Shown here: piece after piece, positions 36,376-45,901 of the stretch
Position numbering within the stretch: position 1 is the stretch's first letter
Layout of the letters: every line of letters starts with the position of its first letter
Assembly (NCBI GenBank): GCA_030435675.1
Contig: CM059624.1
Location: 1,016,769-1,080,768, forward strand
Direction of reading: 5' to 3'
DNA length: 64,000 nt
From: Steinernema hermaphroditum
Lineage: Eukaryota > Nematoda > Chromadorea > Rhabditida > Steinernematidae
The notes under the pieces: generated by a model
What the model was told of the DNA's origin: nothing
The model's input: the letters and a program-made list of their open reading frames with translations, nothing else
The model's database searches: none
Program-made: the position numbers and the translations under genes

Positions 36376-37044
36376 ATGCGGTCATACGGGCGGTCGCCCT
36401 CCATCGAGATGTCCGATTGCTTGTCAGACGTTTCAAGAAGCTCCGCGGAGCAACAAGACTCCTCCGCGAAGTTGTCCGTTTCCTCCACGAGGCGCCCTAG
36501 GAGCCATTCGAAGGACAAGAAACACTCCGAAGCCTGTTCTGCCTCCCAGTCGTCGTATGTGCTGGTTCGCACGCCAGCGGACAAGTCGAAGAAGGGCACT
36601 AAAGACGCGGAACTGTATTTCATCGGATCGATGACAACGAACGAGGTGAGCCATGATCCGTTCTTCTGCTAAATCAGATCGTTTTGATTGTTTCAGGTCG
36701 AACGCGTGGTGCTGCGCGGTGACTTCCGGCTCTACTACAAGCTGCCGCGGATCGATCGATGTGAACTGCCCGTCGAACTGAAGCTCTACGTCGTCTACCA
36801 CAGCACCTCCGGCAAGATCTTCCACTACCCGGTGATCACCGTCAGCGAACCGAACGAAGGCCGACGCTTCCAAGTGCTCTACGGCGACCCGCGCTCGCTC
36901 TCGTTCTCCACGATCTCGGACCTCGTCGCTCACTATCGGACCTACTCCTACTGGTGCGAAAAACGGAACGTCTTCGAGACGTTTCCCGTCTGGCAAAACG
37001 ATTTAGTGCCCGAGGAGCCGCGCTGTGATTCGATTTATCAGTGA
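36376..37044 (+). CDS. SH2-like domain protein lacking the FLVR arginine
   Basis: Two exons (36376-36645, 36697-37044) encode 205 aa. Residues 1-75 are Ser-rich and disordered. From about residue 80 the pattern is SH2-like: LYFIGSMTTNEVERVVL, RGDFRLYYKLPR, LKLYVVYHSTSGKIFHYPVI, RRFQVLYGD and FSTISDLVAHYRTYSY. SH2 domains bind phosphotyrosine through the Arg of the FLVR motif on strand B. Here the aligned segment reads GDFRLYYK, so that Arg is replaced by Tyr and classical binding is doubtful. No kinase or SH3 follows. I infer an SH2-like pseudo-binding module. Confidence is high for a real gene and moderate for the fold. The short 51-nt intron is typical for this window. Confidence 0.8.
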
Positions 37045-37307
37045 TTCTCCTGATTTGATATATAGAACGTTGCAATGAGTTATTTCTCTGGTTCACTCGA
37101 TGTGAATGTCCTCAAGCTGTAGAAGTTCCGTTGAGCGCGCTTCCACTTGCAAGTTATGACGTTTCTTTCCAGAGGTACAGATGTCGAAGTGTAGACGGTC
37201 TGTGTGGGGACTAGACTGTCCCATCCATTCCCTCAATTCACGTCGTCTCGATCGGTCGATCTCTAATCGCTCCGTTTCTACGATTCGTCCGAAGAAGCTT
37301 CACCTTA

Positions 37308-37743
37308 ATGGCGTCCACTCTTTACGTCACTGTCTTTCTCGCCGGTCTCATCGCCTCGACGTTCGCCCTCGAGTGCTACCAGGGATCTATCACTCCGACT
37401 GGGACTTATGCAGGACCCCAGCACGCCGAACCCGAGAAATGCAAGGAGGGACACAACGTCTGTATCATCGTCAAAGGTGCGTTTTGTGTTTTCGAACTGT
37501 TCCGATTTGTGACTTGTGTTTAGATTACGGTCTTCGCAATCGCGGAGTGCATTTCATGTGCTGGAAGGGTGAATTCTGCAAGGTAAAAGGTGGAATTTTG
37601 TGATAATAAATGGCGTCTTCTTTCAGTTCCCCTACAAGAGTATCACCGATGCCAACCTAGATGTGGAGATCTACTGCTGCACTGGCGACGCGTGTAACAG
37701 ATCAATCAGCAGGATCAAGAAGTATTCGAAGTTGGCCACTTGA
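37308..37743 (+). CDS. Small secreted Ly6/three-finger-like protein
   Basis: Three exons (37308-37476, 37524-37582, 37627-37743) encode 114 aa. The first 20 residues are a signal peptide (MASTLYVTVFLAGLIASTFA), followed by a mature chain starting LECYQG. Cysteines follow the pattern C..C..C..C..CC..CN: LECYQG, EKCKEGHNVC, FMCWKGEFCK and the closing IYCCTGDACN. The CC....CN ending is the signature of Ly6/uPAR-type three-finger folds common in nematode secreted proteins. No GPI tail is seen; the C-terminus is basic (RIKKYSKLAT). The target is unknown. Confidence 0.85.
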
Positions 37744-38213
37744 ATTCTTCAACCGCCCTGTGGATGTGATTGCTGTGATATGTTTCAAATTTTGAAGTAA
37801 CGAGTTCTGTATGTGCTAGTTCTGCTTTATATTCAGGATGTCCCAACCAAGGATGTGCGGGAAGCAAATCCAGTGTTGATACCGCTTTGCATAAGCACAT
37901 TCGTTTGATGTTCGGAAGGAACTCTCCGGATAAACAAAGAGAACAACATTTCCCTTCTGTTTTCCGCGGATCTTAACTCTACGGCTATAGAAAGGAAGCG
38001 GATTTCTGGCCTCAATCGATATAGCACTTACGTCGTATATTCATCCCCTCTTCCAACGCTAATCCTCGAAGGTTAACCTCTCTGTTCGCCGACCAGATTT
38101 AATGAGAACGTTCATGTTTATCCCGCACTAATAAGCACAGGTTGGAGCGCGTGACACTCGCGCCATCTTCCCTCAATCACCACTCATTTCCCTCTATTTG
38201 TTCACCTCTCGCG
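37744..38213. other. Intergenic, no gene recognised
   Basis: It probably contains the promoter of the next plus-strand gene. No recognisable element. Confidence 0.4.
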
Positions 38214-38832
38214 ATGCCGCTGCTTCCTCGCATTCTGCATGTCAACGGAGGAGACCCAAACGCTTCCCAACAACGCGTGGCCAAGTCCTTCGCCTTCATG
38301 ATGCTCATGGGCACTATGATAGTGACGGCGCGCTTTGGACTTATCATAACAGAAGGGATGGCTGCGGCGGGTAAGTGCAGGGTTACGCTCTGTAAATGGA
38401 TCCAGTGGGTTTAGATTTGAAGTACTACTGGAAGAGACTGGACTCCGACGACGTCCTAGTGCAGGCCTTTGAGGACACACTGATGCTCTGGACTCACCAG
38501 AACGGCTCTGTGGAGGCCTTCTGCGCCGACCTAAAGAAGCTGGAGGCGCGCTATGTGGAGAAAAACGACGAAAAGGTGTGATGGTACTTGTATACCTCAA
38601 AATCAGCTTTCAGCCACCATACACAAGCGCCAGTACCAGTGGCGCTATCTACAGTGACTACCACAGCTACATCCCCCACAACATCGCACACTGCTTTGCC
38701 TACAGCCGGACCAACTTCGTCCTCCTCTACTCGATCATGTGTCCATCGTTTGTGTTCTTGCTGGTGGCCGTGGTTGACATCTGTCGATGCGTCATCAAAC
38801 AACGGCTTGCACCCAATAGCCACTATGTGTAA
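38214..38832 (+). CDS. Uncharacterised two-transmembrane protein
   Basis: Three exons (38214-38370, 38415-38575, 38614-38832) join in phase and encode 178 aa. Segment 1 is FAFMMLMGTMIVTARFGLII near the N-terminus and segment 2 is SIMCPSFVFLLVAVVDICRC near the C-terminus. Between them is a polar region with DLKYYWKRLDSDD and a Tyr/Ser-rich part (YTSASTSGAIYSDYHSY). The two introns are only 44 and 38 nt. Both hydrophobic segments are long enough to cross the membrane, with the intervening loop on the opposite side from the short ends. The family is not recognised. The ATG at 38214 is chosen because the upstream frame has no other ATG. Confidence 0.75.
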
Positions 38833-39148
38833 TTGCGCCGAAAGTGATCCCAAACAAAGAGGCGCTGCTGTGTATGAAGCAGTATAACGAAGCTGCCGAT
38901 AAACAGATATTATTATGATGGAAACTCGGTGAAGTAAATTAAAAGATTACCAAAGATAACCCAGATTCACTTATAAGAGAACTTTCCTGAGCGAGATTGG
39001 CTGATTCCCACATACATCTCTCACTTCTCTACGCTTCCCAAGTGAAAAACGGCAAATTGGACTGGATTCGCATACCATCATTTGATCCGAGGATCACTCC
39101 GGATAGGCCAGATGAAAGAGTAAAGAGGGAAGCGGTTAATTCATGTAT
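38833..39148. other. Spacer before the TIR element
   Basis: No gene. The last three bases (TAT, 39146-39148) form the left target-site copy of the element that follows. Confidence 0.5.
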
Positions 39149-40126
39149 AGGGCCCATTATAGTCTGCGCGACTGTGCGACTGTGCGACGCGTCGCGTAGC
39201 TACGCGACACAAACGGCCTGTAAACGTCGCGCAGTTATAGTCTGCGCGACACAAACGGTTTTTGCGTCGCTTAGCTAAGCGACAGTCGCGTAGCTACGCG
39301 ACGCAAAACCCGTATTTGCAACTATAATACGCTATGCGACAGTAGCTGTGCGACAGTGAAGATCATCTGTTGTAGGCAGAGGCAGCTGCAGAGAACTGTC
39401 GAGGACTGCGTGAATTTATGTGAAAATATGAATTTATCCTCCCTTTTCTTGCTCTTCGCGCCATCTCCTGTGTTTCCCATCGCCTTCTTGGCACTCTTCA
39501 ATCTTCTCATGTAGGAATCCTTCAGATTCTTAAAAATATTTTGTATGTCTTCGCCTGAAAGAGCAAATTAAGAGATAACTGGTCAGAAAACACAAACCTT
39601 TCAGCGAAAGACTGTGCAGCTCATTAACTTGGTTCGAAATTTCGAGGTAGGCAGCAGCCTTTTCGGCGTCGAGCTTGTACCCCCTCGATTTCACCTTCCA
39701 CAGGATGTCCTTACGTTTCACAAGGTCGATGATGTGTGTCTTGACATCATCAGTCACCTTCACAGCACCAGCTGCTTCGTTGTTCTGCTGCATCGTCTGC
39801 CTGAAATGCGAAAAATCGCAAGTTAAAATTGAAAACTATCGCGAACACGACACGAATGCACGGAAAACTCAGTCCACAAACGTGGAAAACGCGATATATG
39901 TTCGACAAAGCACTACGGATGAGCGACGAAATTCATCAAAACGGCAAAAAACACCCAGCTGAGCACAAATGAAGGCTCAGAAGTGAAGATCTCGCCGGTA
40001 GACCGGCCGCGCAGAGCTACGCGACTGTGCGACACATGTTGTGTCGCTCGGACGGCTGAGCGACGCAAAAAACGTGTCGCGCAGTCGCGCAGCTACGCGA
40101 CAGTTGCGCAGACTATAATAGGCCCT
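39149..40126. mobile_element. TIR DNA element carrying a MADF-domain gene
   Basis: The 978-bp element has inverted ends. The first 24 nt (AGGGCC then ATTATAGTCTGCGC) match the reverse complement of the last 24 at 22 positions. TAT flanks both sides (39146-39148, 40127-40129), which fits a 3-bp target-site duplication. Subterminal regions are packed with the palindrome GTCGCGTAGCTACGCGAC and variants (39191-39208, 39266-39283, 39285-39302, and related hairpins near 40040-40105). The only gene inside is the MADF protein on the minus strand, whose stop lies within the left subterminal array. No transposase is present. PIF/Harbinger elements have 3-bp TSDs and a Myb/SANT/MADF-like accessory protein, so a non-autonomous Harbinger-like element is the best guess. 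Confidence 0.8.
39322..39793 (-). CDS. MADF-domain DNA-binding protein inside the TIR element
   Basis: Two exons (39793-39598 and 39554-39322) separated by a 43-nt intron encode 142 aa. The MADF fold is readable: THIIDLVKRKDILWKVKSRG, then EKAAAYLEISNQVN, EDIQNIFKNLKDSYMRRLKS. It is followed by a basic stretch (KKAMGNTGDGAKSKKRED). MADF is a Myb/SANT-related trihelix that binds DNA. The final 30 residues (including SSTVLCSCLCLQQM) are unlike a BESS domain and are encoded by the element's left subterminal repeat, so the natural C-terminus may have been replaced by read-in. It may act on the element's own subterminal palindromes. That is an inference from location only. Confidence 0.75.
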
Positions 40127-40129
40127 TAT

Positions 40130-40869
40130 CCAAAATTCAGTCCCGATCAAGAATTTGAAGTGTCTTTTGGAAGCCAACGAAGCATCCTTTCCACAAAATG
40201 AATTTCGCTCTGAATTCGATCGGGTGAGAAGCTGATCCTATCAGGGGATAGAGCGATTATACATCTAAAATATATAGGAGCTTTTCGAATGTTTTCTTAT
40301 CTCATTCTAATTAGATGGATAGTTGGACTTAGGGCAGGCGAGACGGCCTCTTTGCTCTGAACAGTCCACCACATTTCGGCTCGATCGGCATCTGTCGGAG
40401 GACTGCAAACTTGCTCAGGATGAACAGCATAAGACGCAGAACCATTCGTTTAACTGATTCCTGCGGACATGGATCACCTTAGTAAGCCTAAAGGAACGTC
40501 TACAAATTTAGGCTGCGGGCGAGTCACACTTAAGACCATGTCTCAAGTGTCTTGTGCATCTGGGACTCACTCTACTTGAGATCACTCGCTGAAAAGCCGC
40601 TCTTCAGATTAGCGCAACAACACTCCTGAGACCCTCCGAACCCGTTCCAACTTCTCTTCTGATTAATTATACGCCTCCGGACGTGCAAACCGTAATCGGT
40701 TATGAAGAAGCAATTTCTGCTGCTCGCGATGCGCATTTACCGCCCCGCCACGCCGGTTGACCTCCTTTCTCTTTCATCTGGAGACGCGCGCGCTGTCGCA
40801 TTGTCTGAAGAAACAAGTCGGCTCGCCTTATTGAGTGATGAATTGACTTTCCTGCTCCCCCACTCATCC
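40130..40869. other. Intergenic, no gene recognised
   Basis: A fragment near 40345-40380 (GACGGCCTCTTTGCTCTGAA, then CAGTCCA) matches the interior of the element at 28511-28900. Otherwise nothing is recognised. Confidence 0.45.
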
Positions 40870-43800
40870 ATGCTCGCACGCACCGGTTTGCTGCTTGTGG
40901 TGGTTGCAGCAGTAGGAAGTAGAGGATGCCACGGCTTTTCCGTTCCCCGATCGCCCTATACTGAGTGTTGTAAGTTATTTTTACGCAGTGTGTTAAGGGT
41001 TTAATCCTGAGACTTCCGGCTCACTGAACTACATATACGTTTATAAGCATATTAATTGCTTTTCTCCTCCACAACTGTATGCACTCTTAACAAGGCCACA
41101 AAACTCAGTCGGTTGAGTAATTTTAAAAACTTTGGTATTAATTTTTAAAACTTGCATATAACATAAGGCCTTCATTTTGTTCCCAGGGATAGGTCTTATC
41201 CAATAAAGTATGTAGGGCCTCTGTCTTCAACCTTCTTCGATTTCATCGTCTTCGACCCGATTTTTCGTCTAGCAAACCTACCGCATCCGACAGCCCTCCT
41301 TGAGCCCTTTGACAAGTCTTTCGTTTTTCTCCACAGCGATGTGAAAGCCAATCAAAAAAATGTGAAAGCCAATCAAAAACTGAAAAGAATCATTTTAGCC
41401 ATCGTTTTTATAATGTACACCTTTTAATTTGAATGAATTTGTTTGCACTATCATCTTCTCGCTCTGTTTCGCTTCTTGGCGTCATAGCTTCAAATCTTGG
41501 GCATCGGAAGATGTTGATGTTGGCACAACACCAGCTTCGGCTTTCTTCATCTGACTTTTTTGTACAGTCCAGGCAGTGCCACTGGAAGCCATCAGAATTT
41601 CGGCCTACTTTCAGTACTTTCAGCCACACGGTTGGCTTCATCTAGCTGAGAAGACAGTCGAAGTCACCTTCGAAACAATCATCTGCTCCTTCTCTACCAC
41701 TTTAGTGTAAAATTAGAAACCTCGTGATTCTTTTTCTGGATAACACTTTCACCTCCATTTCACTGAACTGTATGACCCTGTATCCCGATTCATTATCCCG
41801 GAGTCAACACCTTTTCAATATGTTCCATTTTCAAATCACTTCTTTTGACGGTTCAGCACAATGATGATGTATCTTTGAGGAGATTTAAAAATTCCATGAA
41901 AGTCATGAAGGTCAGATAAAAGTCAATTCGACGAATTCGCTTTCGATCTCGCCTACTCCGAAGAATCTCGTTTCTGGAAGCATTGCGGGATTTCGCGAAC
42001 CGGTTCGCTGAGCACCGGCGTGTATTCTCGTGATTTCGATTTACGCGAAATGATCGGGTACTCTCGGGGGATAACCGGTCATCCGCTAAAGACAGCCACC
42101 GATCTTGATGACAGGCGTCGCTTCCTGATTCCTAGGGTTTCGATCTGTTTCGCAAAAACTCCAAACTCACATCATTTATCATCAATTTACCGGTTGAAGC
42201 AACAATCGAGATATAATGGAAGATAACTGGACCCTGAAACACCAATATGGCTCTGGGATAACCGGTCATCACAGCCATAGAGTCGTGACGTCTTGAGATT
42301 TCTAATATATAGATTCAGCTTTATGGCTTTAAGTCTACTTCATCTACCACATACAATTACCCGAATGTGTTTCAGCCGAGAGCAGCTACTACATCGACCA
42401 GCGCCTAACGTCAGAGTCCATTTTCTACGATCACTTCAACTATGTACTCACCACGTGGATCGAGAGTTTCCCCAACAATGTCGCAAAAGAAGACTTCCGC
42501 TATGATCTCTTGAAACTAGTCAATTCTCAAGAAACGAGTGAAGATAAATGTGGTTACAGTCGAGCGGAATTCACTGATATTGTAAGTCCTACTTCAGTTA
42601 GTGGTATTCAAAGGGACGATATATTCAAAAGACCACCCGGTCAGCTCTCTAGGAGAATAGGCTCACATGGGTGCGCCACGAAGAACCTATTTATAAATCG
42701 GTTTTGAGGTCATCGAATAATTACGTTTTGGCGAACGAAGGTTTCGCGTAATTTGAGCAAAATTCAAAGTAATGTGCTCAAGTCGGTTGTGGAATAACAC
42801 ACGCTTCGGCTGGAGCGAATGCTGATAAAATAAACGGAAGATAGGCATCGCCAAAATGCAGAAATTGAGAGGAAATCGATCGGATGATAGGAAGCTGTAG
42901 TCGGTCGATATCTTCAATAAAGGCTAACAGAACTTTGCAGATTTGAGATGTTTTGGGTACTAGCAGCAGACTTCGTCCATGTTTGTTGGTTGTCCAACAG
43001 GTCACAATCGAGAGAAATGAAAAAACAAAAAATCTTGAGGTATATGTGACCGGCAAATTTGAGAAAAAGTACGCCAAAAACGGGGAATGTTTTTTCATTA
43101 GGTGTGTTCTGGACACGATGTTCATTTCCGATATTCGAAAACGACGTTTTGCCTGGGGGAATCCGAACCCCAGATCAACCGTAGGCAAATCGTCTTTTTA
43201 ATTTGAAACCACTCGCAGGCACATCAGTTCGCAGCTGGAACAAAAAACAAAAAAGGTCCTGATCCGCTTACCGAAACGGTTCGGATGGGCCAATAGAAAA
43301 TTTTTTCCGTTAGGCTTTCTGGACTGATTCCAAATAAGTGAAATTGTAACATATAACAAAGCCTGTCGATGGATTCGATGCTCGGACCTTCTGATTGATC
43401 CCGGTTTCGAACCAGGTCCACCCCTAGTTCAAACCACTTTATTCTTATACGTACGAGTTTACGAGTTTTACGAGTTTATTTCTCGTATCTAAGGCTTACG
43501 CCTTGCGAGACGTCATATATATGCACAAGAAACACATATTGTTGACTTTCCAAGACAGTCATGATAATGTAATTTACAGTCAACGCTCCCACAGAAGGTG
43601 GTTATTCTTTGTGTGATATAATCTCGATAACTGCAATTTCTCGATATTTTGAATCTTGGTTACGTTCATAATACATGATCCTGGTTTCCTAAAAGTGGTA
43701 CTATACGGATAAACACCATTTTGTCGGGGTGTCCATCTTTCTGCGGTGTACTGTATTACACTTTACGACTTTATTTTATGAATCAAGGGCATAATAAACC

Positions 43801-44500
43801 CCTAGAAACAGCGTCGCAACTTCTCCTTCTCGAGCCAGATAAGCTGCATTTGGTAAAAAAACGACAGCGTTGTTTAGAAATCCCATATTTTCAGAGCCTA
43901 AACAACACAGTCGCTTCAGTAGAAGCCAACAAAGATCTAAATGAAATTTGGGAAGACGTGGAGATCCATCTCCGTTTTCTCGGCTACTCGAGAAGCAGTG
44001 TCATTCAACATTTTGTCGCCGATTTCATCGAATACAACAAAGATAAAACGCCTGAGAAGTTGGAGAAACTTGTCGATCCTTGGGAGAAAAAGGTCAAAAC
44101 GTTCATCAGCAAGACAGTGCCTAGACGACTGCAGGAACGAGCAGGTGAATCAGCCCTTATACCGGGTTGAAGGAGAACACTCTTTTTAGAAGTGTTCTGG
44201 GCCGAATTTACCAGGAGCCACACTGCCGGTGTCAAGGAGAAGTGCATGAGATTCCTGCCGGACACGTCCATTGTGGAGTGGAAGACCGTAATTGAGGAGT
44301 ACAAGAACGCGTTTGTGCAGATGAAAACCGATTGTGTGCCAAATGGCCAGAAGATGGAGCATCCCCAGTTCAAGTTTTTCGTAATTATGGGCATACTGGG
44401 CTTTTGTTTGAGCTGCGTTTGTATTTGCAGGGAAAGAAGGTCAAAAGTAGACAAGAAAGGTGCAGATTATGACGGCTCAAAACGGACATTCCCGTTGTAA
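40870..44500 (+). CDS. Type I membrane protein of a local paralogous family
   Basis: Four exons (40870-40969, 42376-42581, 43895-44144, 44190-44500) join in phase and encode 288 aa. There is an N-terminal signal peptide (MLARTGLLLVVVAAVG) and a C-terminal membrane segment (FKFFVIMGILGFCLSCVCIC) with a short basic tail. The ectodomain has motifs DLNEIWEDVEIHLRFLGY, HFVADFIEYNK and RAEVFWAEFTRSHTAGVKEK. The gene at 57587-59399 shares these in the same order and at the same exon junctions (EEDIWK.., ADFISGLW, RANVFWTQYEIMHRPGVCE), so the two are paralogues. The function is unknown. Introns 1 and 2 (1.4 and 1.3 kb) are unusually long, and intron 2 is filled with repeats. Confidence 0.8.
41346..41384 (+). 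repeat. Short tandem duplication
   Basis: GTGAAAGCCAATCAAAAA occurs twice in succession. It lies inside intron 1 of the type I membrane protein gene. Confidence 0.7.
42990..43430 (-). repeat. Two diverged copies of a tRNA-like (SINE-type) unit
   Basis: Two hairpins share one plan: 43146-43190 and 43386-43420. Read on the minus strand, each starts with xCCT, has a TTGATC spacer, then a B-box-like T-arm core (GGGGTTCGGATTCCCC and GGTTTCGAACC), and closes with AGGx pairing with the start. The 200 nt on one side are also alignable (TTTTTCATTAGGTGTGTTCTGGAC versus TTTTTCCGTTAGGCTTTCTGGAC). They look like acceptor-plus-T-arm minihelices of tRNA origin and sit in intron 2 of the membrane protein gene. 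Confidence 0.5.
43461..43560 (+). repeat. Dispersed repeat fragment
   Basis: TTTACGAGTTTATTTCTCG, GAGACGTCATA and ATGCACAAG recur in inverse orientation at 22125-22205. It has no coding content and lies inside intron 2 of the membrane protein gene. Confidence 0.6.
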
Positions 44501-44989
44501 ATAAGATTATTTATCGGATTAAAAAAGTTTAAACATCACAGTTCAAACAGATTTCCGGATAGTTTTGGACATGACGTGGCTGTAACGGACCAGCTATGAC
44601 ATGACTGTGACGGGCCTATGCCAGGCCACACCAACCTTTTTACGCGAGGATATTTCGCCCAGAAAGATGTGGTTAGAACCAGTTAGCTTAACAGAAAACA
44701 AACACTCTTATGACCATAGTTCATCAAGTAGGATGGCTCATCTCCGACCATGGTTCATCGAGGTCCACGAGCGTAATTCATAGTGCAAAGCGGATAACAA
44801 AGTGTGTTTAGACGGCGGTCGATCGAGCATTTCTGGATGAACTATGACGATAGCTTATTTATCTAGGCAGCCCTTGCGTGTCTCTCGACGCATTTGTACA
44901 ACATCTAAGATTGAGGTACAAGAGGGTTCTTGGTACATATATATATTAGGGGGCTATGATATTATATCTCGCCAAGAAGACCGTCAGCA
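44501..44989. other. Intergenic, no gene recognised
   Basis: No coding support. Short open frames only. Confidence 0.4.
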
Positions 44990-45700
44990 TCACCCGACCA
45001 CCTGCGCCGTCCACTCAAGGCGAAGAATCGCCCCAACTCCGCTGTATTCCAACTCGGAATACAGCGTATCCAGTAATGGTGCAGTAATGATACCTCTTTT
45101 TCCTTGCATATGGTGACTAACGACCTCAGGCTGACCTTTTTCGACCTCTGTTAAGCACCCGCTACAGCCGGTCATCCAAAAAATACCCTGTGGCACAGCA
45201 GAACAATGAATAACAGCGAATCTAAAGCAGAAAAAGCGCAAAACAATGGATTTTTCATTTCTGGGCAGCAACATAGGCCCATTAAAAAACTTTTTTCCCA
45301 ATATCCAACACCGAACTTCGTGCTTTGTGTCAACTACCGTTACGTTGGCCGCTCTATCAAAACCGGAATTCACTAAAATTCGCGAATCACCAGATATGAT
45401 AGGCAAAAAGAGGTATATATGGACTGGTGGACACTGGACACACTGTAGTGGCTCCTACAGAGGCGGGGCAGTAATGTCCTATTAACCTACTTCTACAAGA
45501 AGATCAACACATTGTCTTCGTGTCATTCAATGTGTTCTTAACGTCCACGTGTATAAGGGAACTGGCCTTCCTGTTATTAGCGTCCCTTTCAGGGTAGCGC
45601 ACTTCAAACCAAGGATTAAAAATCGAATGATTTATAACTGCACCGACATCAACAAGATGTCCTATTCATATCTTGACTGTGGAAGACCAAGAAATCATAA
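44990..45700 (-). pseudogene. Unresolved gene or gene remnant
   Basis: Two minus-strand stretches look coding. Near 45660-45510 the frame reads GHLVDVGAVINHSIFNPW then FEVRYPERDANNRK. Near 45365-44990 it reads NSGFDRAANVTVVDTKHEVR, MTGCSGCLTEVEK and a well-formed end, LYSELEYSGVGAILRLEW then TAQVVG and stop. Acceptor-like TTTTAG and GCTTTAG sites precede parts of them. I cannot connect the exons in frame or find a convincing start, so it may be a secreted protein gene missing its 5' end or a pseudogene. It points away from the selenoprotein K gene, whose start is about 200 nt further on. Confidence 0.35.
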
Positions 45701-45901
45701 CCTCAATCGTAACCCAAATGTCAATTCCTCTCACGCATAGTGAGCGTGTCCTCGAGAGTCCCGCCACGGCAACCCTGAAGTGGTCACACCACCCATTAGG
45801 ATGACACGACGACGCGTCGCTCAGCGCCATATAGTGGTTATAACCAGTTGACATCGATCGGAACACACGGAGCGAACGCTTCTGTGTCCTCTTCGTCAGC
45901 C

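Noticed and set aside
39140..39360. CRISPR-like or satellite array
   Set aside because: The repeats are palindromes inside a TIR element of a nematode genome, with no uniform spacers.
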